64,000 nt of DNA from Nephromyces sp. MM_2019 (Eukaryota; Apicomplexa; Aconoidasida; Nephromycida), in assembly GCA_015657535.1 (NCBI GenBank), contig JADHZB010001556.1, positions 62,001-126,000 of the forward strand, given 5' to 3'. Each line of letters starts with the position of its first letter. Position 1 is the stretch's first letter. Below the pieces are notes generated by a model, which saw only the letters and a program-made list of their open reading frames with translations, was not told the DNA's origin and did no database searches. Shown piece after piece: positions 1 through 14,365 of this stretch. The position numbers were made by a program, and so were the translations under genes.

Positions 1-557
1 AACTGCTGCTTTCATCTAGGTTGGCTAAGATATATGCTTTCATCCATTTTGTGTTTAGATGATGTAGTATAAAGTTTCCTTTTTTCAATTTTATTTTTTT
101 TGATGTTATTTTACTTTATTTTTTGGGATGAAATGATGTTTAGAGGATCTCAAACGTTTTGAAGTAACAAATCTCAAAAAAAGTGAATTTCTTATTAGAA
201 ATCATGAAAAAAAGATGATATTAAATCGTTAAAATTGATGCATTTGCTCCGATTCTACGTTTTTGGCTTGTTCACCCCTTGAATATTTCAGTAGATTTTT
301 CCGGTTTTTTCAGAATAATAATTGAATTTGAAGAGGTAAAATTGTTAATCGCGTCATCTTCTGAACTAGGGTTGCTTGGTATACATCTGGTGTCTGGTTA
401 AGCTTCGTATTCTCGCGCGAATTTGTTAGGTCTAAATTCGGGCCTTTATAAGTGTATATACACTTATTTTGTGATTTTCTTTTTGCTGTGATGTGCGTGT
501 ATAGTAGTGTGTGTGCTTCTATTATGTGCGTAATGCTTATTTAAATTTTAAAAACAG
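1..557 (+). other. Upstream intron sequence of the LRR gene
   Basis: T-rich DNA preceding the first recognisable exon of the leucine-rich-repeat gene. It ends in a usable splice acceptor (aaaacag before position 558). No coding segment with a convincing frame was found here, so the 5' exons of that gene probably lie before position 1. Confidence 0.4.
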
Positions 558-3500
558 GAGTGGCTTGACCTGAGTGGCAGCCCGATAGCGCCTCATTCAG
601 CAAAGGTTTTCAAGACCTTAAAGAATCTATTAATACTAAACGTATCGGGTAAGGAAGGCACTAGCTATTTTTGATATCATAAAATCTCTCTTGAATTGAT
701 TAATATATATTTCGTAGAGGCTAATAATATTTTTATAGCTGGCGCAACTTGTATGTGGAAAACGTAGCAGACTTGTAGCTTGCTATTTCCATGTGTGTGT
801 AGAGCTGCTCCAAGTATACTATTCAGCTCAGATTCTCTGAAAAAAAAATTTCATCTGTATAAATAATCTTTTTTTAAAATTTTTCTCTCTGTCTTTATAA
901 AAATATATTTCTTTTGTTTTTGCACATATTTAAGCATAGCATGTTTTGCCAAAAAATCTCTCTTTTGTGTATTTTTTTACAATCTGATGGAAGATATTTC
1001 ATTACACACTAGGATCAGCGAAATTTTCAAAATTTGACTAGGGTTTTTCCCAGATTAGCTTATTCTGCTGGACTCAATGTGTATGCTAAACTTGCTTATC
1101 CTACTAATCTTGCGTATTTGCAGGAAAACTGAGATTCTTCACTTCTTTTTGCGGGTGTCTAAACTAATTTTGTTCTTTGTTTCACTGGAATATAGAAATT
1201 TCAGACTATCACTTGATTCTTTCAACTGGAAATTGCTTCAAAATTTTTTTCTTTTGCCTTTTCTGTAGTAATTTCTATGCCTTAAACTTATTTCCCCATT
1301 TTTTTTAAAGGTACTGGGTTAAGCAATGAGGCTCTGATTACCATTGCCTCTTCCTGCTCAAAGCTCGCCACTTTAGACTGCTCAAAGCTATCTTGTATAT
1401 CTCGTGGACTGGTAGGAGAGTTATGTTCTCGACTTCCTAATCTATCAAGAGTGAAATTTGCTGGCTGCGAGTAAGCTTTTGGTGAATTTTTATTATATGA
1501 AAACAAAAAATGCCGTAATTTTTGCTGTGCAGATTTGAGATTTTGTGTGTTTAAATGGATGTTTTTGTTTAGCAGTATACTTTGATAAGAAACTGGAATT
1601 TGCCTCTATTTTTCATTGCCTAGAATAATGCCTACGGCAGTAAAGCTAGAGGTTAAACTTGGAAAAAATTCGAGCATTTAAGCGTTAAAAGGTGCTTTTT
1701 TTGATGCTTCTTTTGAAAAATTTTGCAACTAAATAAGTTGCTTGAAGTGGGTTTTTAGTTGCTTCATTGCCTTGTTGGGAAAGAAACATGTGGGTATGAG
1801 CAGAAGCGTTTTCTTTTTAAAAAAGTTAAATCGGTGCTTCAGCGATTTTATTGCTAGATGGTGGAATTGCTTAAAATCCGGCTCTTTAAGATAATTCTAA
1901 CTCACAATCATGCACACAGACACATAAACACATGCTATAGGGCTCTAGAAACAGACACCTATAATCTTCTGTCCCATTTCTTTAGAAAATCTCTTTTAAA
2001 GTGTAATTTCTTTTTTATTTTAGGGTGTTTGCTTTTGTGTGTAATTAAGGTTTGACGTTATTTCTTTTTTAAGTGTTTAAAGCCTCAAGAATTTTTTTTA
2101 ATTTATTTCCAAAGAGTCTTTTGCTCCACGTTTTCGCGAGTTTTTTCAATTATCCAAGCTCATTTTGCATTTTTTATCATTCTCCTTCATACTACCAAGT
2201 TAAAACCCCTTTTTCTATCCAAAAAGTGTCTTTTTTTATATTTTTCTCTAGTAATTTAGACGGAATATGTTGTAATTATGGCTCCTAGATATAGCTTAAT
2301 TACTGCTTACCGCTAAGTTATTGCTATCAAATGCTGCAGAGCGTGGAAATTTTTATGTGAAACCCCCATTATGGTGTCTTTATATTTTTTTGATTATGCT
2401 GGCAGGTTTGAATTAAGCTGCTACGTATTCTACACTTTTTTTTGACTCTAAAAAGCTAAGTGGGGATTGTAGTTTACCGATAAAGCTTTAGAATTTTAGC
2501 TATTTGTCTTTATAAGAGTAGCGAGAGTTAGATTTTTACGCTTTCATGTCGGCAAAGCTTATGGATAGTGGTCAGGCTAGTAATGCTGCTTGCTGCCTTA
2601 AATAGCATCATTTCCATTCTTTATGCTGAGGGTTGATTTAGAGATATTTTGTTGGTTTGTTTACTCTTTTTTGCTGATCAATCTTCTTTATATAATTAAT
2701 GTTGTTTTAAACCCAAGTTTGATGCTGTTTTTGCGCTTGTGAGATGGTGTGTGAGGCGGTGAGTTTTCACTTTTTTTTTCGCGATGAATTATTGATATCA
2801 TACATCTCTAAATGAAGGAATGTTTGCACCGATTGCGTTCGCCATCTGATTGGGACTTTGGGAGAGTTGCAATGGCTGGATGTGTCGAGTTGCTGGCAGA
2901 TCACACAAGCAATTGTTCGTTCTCCTGTAATTGTGGCTTCGGGTGAGGATTCATAATAATAACGTAGAACTTTGGGGTTTTTTTGCTCCTTCTCTAGCTC
3001 TTCTTCACTCTGGAATGGAAAAATGCTTATTTAGCAGGGATTTTTCATGCGAAAAACAGGGGAAAGTCTGCATTCAGATGATGAAAAGTTTAAACATGAT
3101 CACTGAAGGTGTCATTTGCAGGGAGAAAAGGAGAAAAACTTGTTTTCTCAATTCTGAAATCGTCTTTCTTTAAAGAATTTTGCTATTCATCCTTCTTGTT
3201 AACTCAATTATCTTCACATTAGGAAAAAAACCTGTTGGTTTTCCTTTTTTTCCTTGACATAGTAAGCCTCAGCCAAAGTCTTCGTTACGATGCAGATTGA
3301 AGTATGTGACACGCTGATTTGTGCAATTAGTTCTCTTGTTCATCTCCTGGTTAGCACCATGAAGCTTTTGATTAAATTTGATACAGGATTTTTTATGATT
3401 CTCCTTGTATCAGATTTAACTTCTCGTGTGAGGTATTCGGCCTTTTCCATCTGCGTCTTACCAGGCAGAATTTTTGCTAAGCTTTTTTTCAAGCTTTTTA

Positions 3501-4733
3501 TGCATTCATTATTGAGCTCTTCTCTCTTCAGATTCATGTTTCTTAGCTGGCAATCTGAAGCTTTTTCAAGATTTCAAGTGAAATTCTAGCTTCTCTGCAG
3601 CGTCCTTGAAGCTATAGGATATAGGAAATGCATATAACAGCTTTAGTTGCATTTAATCTTTGTCCTATTTTGTGCTTTTTGTCTTCTTTTTCCTCGTTTC
3701 CATTTGCCTCTTCATCTCAATTTGCCTCTTCATCTCCTTTTCCATCTCATTTCTCTTAAATGTTTCACCACCAACTTAAAGGCCACAAAATATTAAACTT
3801 TAATGTTCTCTTCCTTACGGGCAGCTCTGATTTTTCATATATTTTAAAACGATTTGCTACGAGCCCTGCTACACTTGATTAGTGGTAAATTGTTTAAATA
3901 TGTAGGTATTTCTCATTCATGTGTAAACTACCCAGTAAATCGCTCTCGGTTACGGTATACCTTATATATAGGCATATTCAGAAATTGTATTCCAATGCTT
4001 AGAGTGCTTGCAGCTTCAGCTGCATCTTCTTTGACAGTATTACTGCTAATTAGCTTTTTATCACTTGCGATGAAGAAACTTGAGAGGCTTATACCACCTC
4101 TGTATATCCACTCGTTACGTTCGAATCTGCTTCTTTCATCGAATTCTTTCTAATTATAAAAGAATCTTAAATTTCAATTTTTTTTTTAATGTGTTAAAGT
4201 GCCACCACTAAGTTATATACTAATACTCAAAAGCATTAATATCAAAGCAAATTTAGCTAGCAGTTTTCAGATTGGAAGCAAATTGCGGAAAATTGTTCAA
4301 AATTTCATTTTTTTGCTTTTTCTTAGTTTTTGTGGAAAATATCTTAATGGTTGATGCCTTGAGTTTGTTTTATCAAAAGGAGATACTTCTGCTCTGTTGA
4401 ATTATAATGGTTTTCCTTGAAAGTCCTGTTTTAAATACTGTGTTTTTGTCGTGAAATTCATTCATTTATTTGCTGTTTTTTGTTATTTTAAGTTGAAATT
4501 TTACAGAAAAGTTGGTTTTTCTGTGGTTTTTATGAGAATAAATGCTTTTTGCTTTGACATTTTACTAGTCTTTTCATCGTAATACCGTCATGTGCCACCT
4601 TTGCTGTTGTGTCTCTCTCTTAGCCAACAGGTTCAGACGTCTGGGTATTTCTCAATGTTCTATAGATGCTACCAAAATCGCACATGCCTACCAAATTGCA
4701 GGGGCGTCTAAGTTGACCGTGGAACTTCACAGT
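558..4733 (+). CDS. Leucine-rich-repeat protein (AMN1/FBXL-like repeats), 5'-partial, four exons
   Basis: Four exons join in phase at GT/AG sites: 558-648, 1311-1470, 2818-2942 and 4624-4733 (intron phases 1, 2, 1, then 0 at the last donor). Together they encode about 162 residues with repeated LxxLDxSxC-type leucine-rich repeats: EWLDLSGSPI and LILNVSGTGLSNEAL in exons 1-2, SKLATLDCSK and LSRVKFAGCE in exon 2, LQWLDVSSCWQIT in exon 3, FRRLGISQCS in exon 4. The cysteine-containing spacing resembles AMN1 and F-box/LRR (FBXL) proteins, which bind partners in ubiquitin ligase or mitotic-exit pathways; no F-box is visible because the N-terminus is outside the window. Donors GTAAGG, GTAAGC, GTGAGG and GTAAGC are good; the exon 3 acceptor (aatgaag) is weak but is the only one leaving the frame open. 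The function is inferred from repeat type only. A final exon may lie at 6018-6074. Confidence 0.72.
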
Positions 4734-6017
4734 GTAAGCCTGCTTACCCAAAAAAATCCCTTTACACTCTGAAAAAGCGGGTTTTTCGAGATAGCAGATA
4801 TACTCCTTGGAACTGGATTCTTGTTTGAAGATGTTGCAATTCGTATTCAAAAAATTTTTGCCGTCATTTTTTCCCCTTCTTGCTCTTATTTCCTTCAAGT
4901 TGAATTGATTTATGTTTATATTTGGAGAAGCAAAACTTGTGTGCCTATATTTTTCTTGTGAAACTGATGTAACTTCAATCCTTGATTTCCTGCCTTTTTT
5001 TCTCTTAAATTTGGATTAGCTAATTCATTTTTCCATAAAATAAATTTTTTGTTTTGAATTACCGCTTCAGCGCAATAAACTAACAATGTTCTACAGCTAA
5101 TAGTTAGAGACCTGTATGTACACTCCAGATTGATTGCAGCTTGCTCATACTGGCTTTTAAAATTATTATACCTTTAGCCAAGTTCATAAGTATTTTTTTA
5201 GACTATCTTTAAATTAGCTGAAACTGAGGTAAATGGAAATTCCACATATGTATTTTTGGGTAGTAGAAGATGCTATCACATAATTTTTGGCTTAATTTTT
5301 GCCGCTTCAAGATGTCTTGGTGCGATAAAATATCCAAGAAAATTTGTTTGTGTAAAGGTAAATATTTTTAAGATAGTAAATACTTTAAATTTGGTAAAAT
5401 TAAAAGAAGTTTTTACCTTTTTAGCGTGATGAATTCATCATTTGCATTGGATTTCAGTCTCTACCAATCCTTTTTTCGGGGTTTAGTTCCTAGTTCCTTC
5501 AAAAATTTTCACCTGGAACTTTTCGGGCTTGATGTTACAGTATTTATCTCTCTTTTAGTGTGATTGGGTGATTATATGTCTTTGTATACTGTGTCTCATG
5601 TGCGTACACAATAAATTATGGCTTGTTGTGTGTTTTGAATTTGGGACCTTCCAAGATGGTACGAACAAATATAATAATACAAGATTTATTCTTCATGCAC
5701 ACACGCTTAATTTGCAATTATAGGATAGTTTAAGGAGGTATTATTCTGGCATTTTCCCCTACATTTAAGAGCTTCTTTTCACTAATCTACGAAAATACGG
5801 GAAATGAGGGTGGATTCTCTATGCTTGCACTTGTCCACAAGCAGAGAGGATTCTACATTCGCTGCAGCTAACGGGCTTTATGGTTTTGCCGTGATCATAG
5901 CCAAGGAAATTATCATTTATTATATTTCCATATATACATGTGTGTGTTTATATATAATACGATAAAAAATTCCTTGTTTTATCTAATTTTTAATATTTCT
6001 ATGTTCTATTTGTTTAG

Positions 6018-6074
6018 GAGCTGACTGTGTGTCCCCAAGGAAAAATTTACTTCGGCATGAAAATGTCTTCATGA
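6018..6074 (+). CDS. Possible terminal exon of the LRR gene
   Basis: After acceptor tatttgtttag, a phase-0 reading frame begins with ELTVCPQGKIYFG and stops at TGA 18 codons later. The preceding recognised exon ends in phase 0, so the join is legal. Another legal but less attractive terminal segment starts after the acceptor near 5460. The exon is short and has no similarity that I recognise, so this is tentative. Confidence 0.3.
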   Translation, partial: ELTVCPQGKIYFGMKMSS

Positions 6075-9000
6075 AGCCCGTTTTCCCATTTTAAAGATAT
6101 TTCTGCATACTTTTTTAGGATTGTGATGTAGGATTAATGCACTCATTACACCATACCAGCGAGCTTGGTATACCATAAAAGCGAGTAGAGTGCACTATAA
6201 AACGGTATTATAAGGAGACTTATAACTTCCTGCAAAAAGTTTTCTTCGCTGCGTAAGAATTGGAATTAAAAAGGCAATCTCTTTAGAGTTTTTCGGTGCA
6301 TTTTAGCCTTGAAATTTTCATCGAATTTGTTTATTCAATTTCAGCAATGATTAGAGAATGCTGAGAACTACTTGAATACTCAAGTTTCAAACTCAAATAT
6401 TTTTTCAAGAGATGGTATTGTAAGGTTAATGTGATGTGCAGCTGCGGGAAAATACGCGATATTTACGTGTTCTACTGAGATTTATTTATTTCCTGATTGA
6501 GCAGATTGCAGATTATATAGATACTTTCTTAGTTGTGCCTTTTTTCTCAGACGCGGTGCCGAAAGAGCTTCTTTGCAGTCCATACAAATAATTGAAAATA
6601 TTTCTTCCATTAAAAATAAAAAATCATAAATATGTTAAAGCAATATAGTTTGACGTTTTGCTGCAAAATTATGAGCTGTTCTTCTGCTGGAATTACTAGG
6701 GTTTTCATTCTTGTTGTGCCTCTATCGAATGTACGATGTGACGCTTAATTTTAATAGCTTCATTGGTATTGGAGGCGTGTTTTATCTTTGACCAAGAGCT
6801 TAATTTTTCTCTCAAAATTTGAATGTTTCTTCCAAAAATTTGAAGACATTTGAGCGTCGTAGTAAAAAGTTCCAAAATTTCCTAATTTAAGAGACAATAA
6901 GTATTACTCCATGAGAACTTGTTTTTATGGAACCCTGAGTATTTGTAATTAAAAAGACTGCCTTGATTTTTGAAATTTTCCATTTCCTCTTCGTTTTGCT
7001 GACTTCCCATCGATAAAATACATTTTGGTCTTCACCAATTGCGTACAGAAGCCTGCCTTCAATTCGATATTACAGGAAAAACGTTTTGATTAAATGCTCG
7101 ACATTGGATGGCATATATATGCATTGCTTAGATAAATTATTACCAGTAAATAATACTAAAGAAGTTCAAGCTAAAAAAGTTTCTAAAACAGCATTTACGG
7201 ATAATTCTGGTACTGCATGTGGCTTATTTTGCTGTGAATTTCTGCACTTCAGGAGGGCAGCAAGGAATTTTTTGTAGCATTTCCAGGGTTGGCCGTTCCT
7301 CGAACAGTTTTTAGAGATTCTGGAAACCAAGCTTACTTTTTCAAGAGGCAAATTATTATAGAAGCTTAAAAAATGCTTACGTCGCAGCCCAGCTATTGCT
7401 AGTCTTAAGCCGGGTAAAAATGCAACTTCAATCCACTTTACAGCTTTTTGGTTGCAATTCCTTATACCGTCTTCCTGTTGAGGGCGCGGCTGAAAGACTA
7501 CTTCTCTCTGATTACTACAAAATTAAGAACTGCTGAGGCGCAAGTGAGATTCGCTGTGACATTGAATACAAACTCGAGGCAATTGAGAATTCTGTCTCGC
7601 TGATGTTTTAAGATGGGTAATAGCGAAGCAAAACATACGACAGCGACAAAAATGGCTGTAAAGTGCTTCTGTGATAGTCAATTTAACCTTAAGGAAAATT
7701 GAAACCAGTGTACCAAAATTAACCCGCTAAGGCGTGCCATGGAGGCGCATATTCAAGTCACAGTCAAAAGAGAGTAGAAAAGGTAAGACTGTTATTCCAC
7801 GGCAGATGAACTCCGAGTACCAAGCTTTGAAGCATGGCGCGCTCGTGCAAAAGTATTACAAATCATATACCTCTAGTTCTGCACTACGGATCAGTATTTC
7901 CGTGACATTGTATCGTAAGCCATATCAGACATTCAGGTAGTTTGTAACAGGTATAAAAATGCTGCCTCCTCCTACGTATTTGCCACGTGTCCCCCTTCTC
8001 CTCAACATTATACCGGATTTCCCCCAAAAAAAATTAGGACTGCTCGTGATTGTAAGCAAAAATTACTTCAATGCCTCTTCAACGTACTATGTGTCACGCT
8101 CTAAACCACATACGATGACACTCACACCACGGCACTATGCCACATCAATTTACTCCTATGAAAAGAAGCATCGATTGTGCATACACGCTTCAGCAACCGC
8201 CAGCGTAGGAATTACGCATGTGCAGCTTATCAAGACAGGCAAAGACGACGAACAACCGCAACTCTGGAATAAAGAAGGCTATCTCTTTCCTCCACAAAGT
8301 GGATGTCGGTTTCATTTATTTCACTATCTCAGACCATTTCTTTTTTATACAAAATGTATGGTAAAGCTTTAAAAAGCTGCGCAAGCCACTAACGCTGATC
8401 GCACATACAATTATCTCTGGGAAAGTACGGCGAACAGCAACCATGCCACCAAGCTCACGCAGCCTCGCATTCTCGCCTCTCGAAGATGTTCCAAATACCA
8501 ATAGCTTAGCACTTTTCACATGTGTCGGCAGCGGAGAATGCAATAGCACCGGGCTAATATTCCACAGAAGATCAACGAAATTTCATCCAAAGCTTGTCAA
8601 AAAAAACCTAAATCCCCCCCCGAGCACCATAACTGGCTGTGGTACGTCTTCTTCCCCTATTTAGCTATAACAGTGAGTTCCCCCTCTGAAAACCTATAAA
8701 AGCAATATTGAATACCGGTAAATCCACGTTAGAGGAGGGCTCACAGCCCATACTACTCAGTCCTCTTGAGAGACACACGAAAATGTTCCCCGAAACTCAT
8801 ACAACTGAGCATTATCGAGGTCATAATATCACTAAAAGTGAAGTTTAGTACTGGAGCGTACTACTCTCCTCTAGAAGCTCACCTCTTAATATCCACCAAC
8901 TATCCGTCTGCATAGCATCTTCCCGCGACCCTGCTAGAAGAGCGGGTGTTAATTTGAACTAGGATATATGTAAGAACCTCAGTCTTCCAGACCAACAATT

Positions 9001-12000
9001 AACAGTTATCTTCTCACCCAGCACAGAGCTACTAATCGAGAGCGACTGCTTCGCATAGTAGCCGAAATAAACCACTACTGCGGCAAGTATAGGGACTTAT
9101 TGTCGTATATGCGCTAGAAACTACCAAACAGTACAAAATATAACCGCTACCACTTTCGTGTCCTGAATTAAATTTAGATTTATACAATGGACCACATTGA
9201 TAGCCTGTGTTTTTTTATTGCAAAATTAGCAATGTTTTTTTAAGAAATCGATTTACTCTGCGGTACCATAAATATTCGAACCTGCGGAATTGCCTCAAAC
9301 AACTACCGGCACAGACAGTTTAGCACCAAGAAAACAAGAGCACGGAAGAAACTAGTGAAAATCAGTAGCATTAAAAGCCATTTATGAAGATTTCACAGTT
9401 TGTGCACTCTATTTAAAGCTGACAGATATCGTCAAAGGTTCCTGACAACGTCCCTTCCAGGTAGGAAAACCGGCTATATATTTTTGTTTGTATTACCTAA
9501 TGTTTGGAATAATCATCAGTATTCTAATCGTTTATAAATTAAAAACACCTAAATAAAGCACTATACAAGGCGGAAATAGCTCGTATCATATCGGCAGTTT
9601 TAACGCCTAGCAATCACATTGCTGGACGAACAGCGTTAAACGCTATTTTCCTCTTAGCATTTAGGGATAGAGGCATACGTTGCAACGCTAGCATAACTGC
9701 AAATAAAGCAGTAACTTAAGTAGGCCCGGGATTTTCGGTGTTATGTCAAATATATAAATTGTCTAAAGGCCGAAATGAATATCTAGTAAATCACAACTTG
9801 ACAGAGTATGAAACTGACACACAGTCCTTTCTAAAAAAACCTCTAGAAACTCATAACTTGACAGAAAAACAAATGATAGCAAGCGTAATTTAATTTTTAA
9901 AGTAAAAGAGTAAGCTGCAAGACACAGCGCAGTAATCAAATAAGACGTTCAAGCTATCAAGCACACAATAACATGAATGAAACTCTACAAAAAAAACTAG
10001 CGATGCCGGTACCACATTTTAATTTCAGAGCTGGTTCAAAATTAAAGAGGCAGCATAGATAACAAAAAATATACAGATATGAGTTCCAGTAACTCCTAGT
10101 TAGGCTTCATTTTACGCAATAAACTATAGGGAGTAAAATCGATGCTTCGCTTATACTATCGAAATAGCTTTTCGTAGAACTATGAGCAAAGATTCTAGGT
10201 ACATGTTTCCCATGGAAGTATCATTCATACACGCTAAATTCACTAAAACACTTTTAGTCTCAAAACTATAGCATGCCTGGTGAGGAGCCAGCCTCGTACC
10301 TATTTTCCGGTTTTTAGACATAGTATATATATAAGAACTGGGTGCGAGTATGAGAATCTACGACCATTTTATGGGGCCAGTATACAGCAAAAACAAGGCA
10401 ATCATTTCAGTTAGAGAGTCGTCCACTCGTATGAGCAGGCTCTACGAGTAGAAATTCGTATCAGAATTACAGCAAAGCACACAGCCGTCAAACTTGAGCA
10501 ACATGCGATAAAGATTACAATTCTTCCTCATCTTGCACGGATTTTTATGATTCTGGATTCTTACTTGCCAAAATGTCATCAGAAAACTATTACTAATTAT
10601 AGCGAAATATAGTATACTTGTCAAGGAAGCACCAAAAAGCGCAACAAACAACAAAATCTGGCTTGTAATGACTATGCATAACCCTCGGTACAAACTCCAT
10701 GCGCGTGCGTTATTACATTGATTTATATATATATTTTTTACACACGGTAATTTTGGACGAGGTATCTCAATACTAGATAGTAAAAAATACCGGGAATATA
10801 AAGAAGCTGCCTGGCACACAATCAGTACCATCATGAATACAGAGTGACACAATTAATTAAGATTTCAAGAGCAAAAAAAATAGCCGATATAATGAGGGTC
10901 TTCAGAAAATTTTGATTCTTGAGCAAATTGTTCTATGATTCCATTTTCTAGGCACTATAGCGTCCAATAATAGGTATCCCCAAAAGTTATAGGACGAGTT
11001 CCCGCAATTTAGCAGGTAATAATTGTCAAAACAAACTATTCAGACATAAAGCACTTTTTCTTAAAGTATTGTCAACCAGGGTAAACGTGTAACACAATAA
11101 GAAGCAAAGCACACTCACGCCATACATCTATCAGCACTCCACCAAAAACCTTGTAAATGTATCTTTTGTATAAAAAGGAAAAATAAAAGTTTACGAATTA
11201 GTAATGATACAGTAATCCCTTTCTGATTGAAATATTGCTACCACAACTTCCTGCAGCTCTAACATGGCCTATCTAGCGCTTCAGTATCAATGAACTTGAA
11301 ATTCTGACTGGCTTTGATCTGGAGGTTGTGTGCGTTTCCCTCTCCTACACTCTAGAGCATGGTAAAATTTATATGGGATCAAATTTCAAAAGGGATAGAT
11401 GAAGGAAAAAAAAGCATAAATGACATCAAAAAAAAATCTGGATATTATATCTAGCATATCCATCCTAGGAAGTCTCTCACAAGTACAAAACTATACTATA
11501 TATACTGACACTTTAATACTTGGGAGAGTAGATCAGCTAGCTTTTTCTTTGCTAAAAAAACCAGTTATTCTCCAAGTGACGATGAACCACTTCCCCACCA
11601 AATTTATAATGAAGCTTCACAAGGAACTTCACCATAAAAACTAAACCACAGTGACACACACACATACACTCTGTATAAGGCTTGGTAAATATTGGTTGAG
11701 CAAAATTTCACAATGAAATGAGCAAGCCAATATGCTAAAACTTCATGAAATGATTGCAATAGTCCTTGATTTCAAAAGAAAGAGCAGCAGCAATAGGTTA
11801 ACGCCATTGATAAACTACCGATCCTTCAGTAGGAGCAAAGGTAAAACTGGGGTAGATTAAACCTTATGATTACTGAAGATATATAGTACTTATTGAAGTA
11901 GTAACCACGTTTCTTCTATTATATATAGGAAATCAGCACATCCACGAGCTATAATCTGCTTGAAGAAGCCTGCAAAATCAGCAAAAGAAACTTCAGTTAT

Positions 12001-14365
12001 CTAGTAGATACATCAGCGTGAGCTATAAGAAATTAAAAAATAGTATAAGATATTTACTAGACTCGCCTAGCATGAAACCATTGGCCCGACGAAGTTACTA
12101 ATGAAGGTCAAATAGATTTCAAAAAAGTTAGAAATTCTAAAGTTTCATTCCGCTACTCGACAGCATGACAGGCATAAACTCAGGAAAATCAGATATATTC
12201 GTGATTATCAGTCTGCCTCTTTCAGGGAACACGGTAAGATCAAGGCAACGTATAACAAAAAAAAACCACATTACTTAAGCTGTAAAGCATCAGGCTCAAA
12301 TAGCCAAGAGATACACTTTGATATAGCACATACATTATTATAAATAGTAGTATATAAATCTACAAAAAAACTTAGCACTGGTAAAAAAACTGGAGATTAT
12401 CTTCAGGCTAGGCATAAAAACTGCCAGAACTACCCATGAATCCCACATACTTGCTCTTCGAAAAAAGAACACACAAGAATATGGTGAAAGCCGCATATTA
12501 GCACAAATAAAAAAAAACGATTCCACCAGCCTATCATTAGCTACGCTAACTTCAAACAATACACAGATAAGATGATTCATTCACTTGTCCAAAAATACTA
12601 GAGTAGCATTGGATTACCATACTCTTTATCAATTGCATTAACATCGCATAAAAAAAATTCAACTAAACCAGACTTTATGCCCTCCAACTGCTTGGCATTA
12701 GTATAATCATGAGCACCGAGAGCCCACAGACATCCCAAGAATCATTCATAAAATCCATGAAAAAATAAAACAGCCAAGACAATAAGAGCTTTAAGAAAGG
12801 CTGAAACAAAAAAATTGACGGTTTTTCCGCTTAAAACATTGGAATAAACTCATTAAAAGCTGCCATTTTTAGAGGCGGAAAGTGAAGTGAATAGCCTTAC
12901 AGTTTGTGTGTGTGTGCATTTTCTTTAAATATATAAAAAACATAGATAAAACTTAAATGGGATTACTGAAAGATTTAATAAAGACCATGATTTTATAGAT
13001 GGATGTAATAAAAATTCATAAGAGGCTACCAGTAGAAACACAAATAACTAAGCAAATCATTATAAACATATTCAACAATAGAGGAGGATTTGTCCGCAAT
13101 ATTTTTCATATAATCACCAATGAAGCTCTTACTTGGCATGCAGCCTTGAGCTCGGAAGGAACTATGCATGGATTGCATTCATCTCGCGTTTTTATTTTCC
13201 TTACAGGCTGATCCTGCAAGATATGCAAACGAAATTAGTAGGTTATACACCACTAGAATTTGGAGCACCTTCACACACACGCATTAACTGTGTGTGTGTG
13301 AAGTACTTAAATATGCATGCCAGCATCGCAAAGCACACACACTACATAGTGACCTGAAAAGCACACTAAACACTCATCTTTCTGAAGGTCACATTCATGA
13401 ATGCTTTTCTTTATGGAAACTTTCTCACTATTATCTTTAAAAATAGATGCAAGGCGTATGACTGAATTGCAAAGACGCAGTTTTTTTAGCCAACTTCACA
13501 GCTTATGCATGGAAATCATCTACAATGGATCAAACCTGCAGCAAAAAACCTTCACGAGAAACAAGCAAAAATCTCCAATTTTGCACAACTGAAAGCTACA
13601 AAATATCGTAAGAAGCTGCCAAGCAAATCAGCCAACAATCTTCAACCTACGATTTAGTCGAAATTTCCCACTTAATAGAGATGCTACTGTGATGTTAACA
13701 GGTATTGAATATATTTAAATGCTAGCACCAGTACTTTGAATATCACTGATATATATATATATATCAGTTGCTTTGGATAGAGGAAGTTTTCCCGGGGACT
13801 GCAGCAGCAGCCACAGCAGCCACAGCAGCCGGCATCAATCATGGTGTGGGTGTGCGTACTGTGTAGCTCAGCATCTCCCTTTTGGGTATGCCTCTTCATG
13901 TGTGTGTAAGCCGAAGCTCTAATATACCACAAAAGCGTTAAAAAACGCATAAATGCAGTAGGAAAAATTCCAATCACAAGGAATGCACGTGGTTATTGAA
14001 GAAACAGAAACTTGTTGATAGACTAATCGAAAAGAAGACTAGCTGGGTAGCACATTCAGACACACAAAAACCTTCTCTTCAATCAGTATATAGTGTGGTT
14101 TAGCCACAAAACAGAATACATTAATTTTCCCGGTGACGTTTCTCTTTTTTTTTTAAATATCTTGAGTGATCAAGATATTTTTCTAGAACTACAAAAATCA
14201 CTGAAGATTGCTGCTAAATAAGCTAGAAGTTGGAGAATGAGAAGCTACCAAAAAGGAAAGCTTCAACGAGATAACAGCGAAATCTTCAAAGCATCAACAA
14301 TCATTTTCCTATAGTCAAAACTCTCCTCTTTATTAAAAAAGTAATGAAATGACGCCTATCAGGAT
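6075..14365. other. No provable gene; intergenic with possible minus-strand exons
   Basis: This stretch separates the plus-strand LRR gene from the minus-strand dehydrogenase gene, so the two are convergent. Up to about 6.9 kb the plus strand is T-rich; 7-9.5 kb is more balanced; from about 9.5 kb it is A-rich like the introns of the next gene. The longest open frames (137 codons at 7959-8372 plus; 136 codons at 10442-10852 minus, hydrophobic) show no family I recognise. Short minus-strand segments at 12157-12212 and 11890-11969 could join in phase as exons but are unproven. A short CAG/CCA-type repeat lies near 13801-13830. Confidence 0.4.

Noticed and set aside
3340..3537. Lys/Glu-rich coiled-coil-like minus-strand frame inside the LRR gene
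   Set aside because: It lies within an intron of a well-supported plus-strand gene; the charged residues arise from complements of T-rich intron sequence.
7959..8372. 137-codon plus-strand open frame
   Set aside because: No signal peptide, domain or splice context that supports it; long chance frames are common in this window.
10442..10852. 136-codon hydrophobic minus-strand open frame
   Set aside because: Hydrophobicity follows from T-rich codons; no family similarity or gene context.
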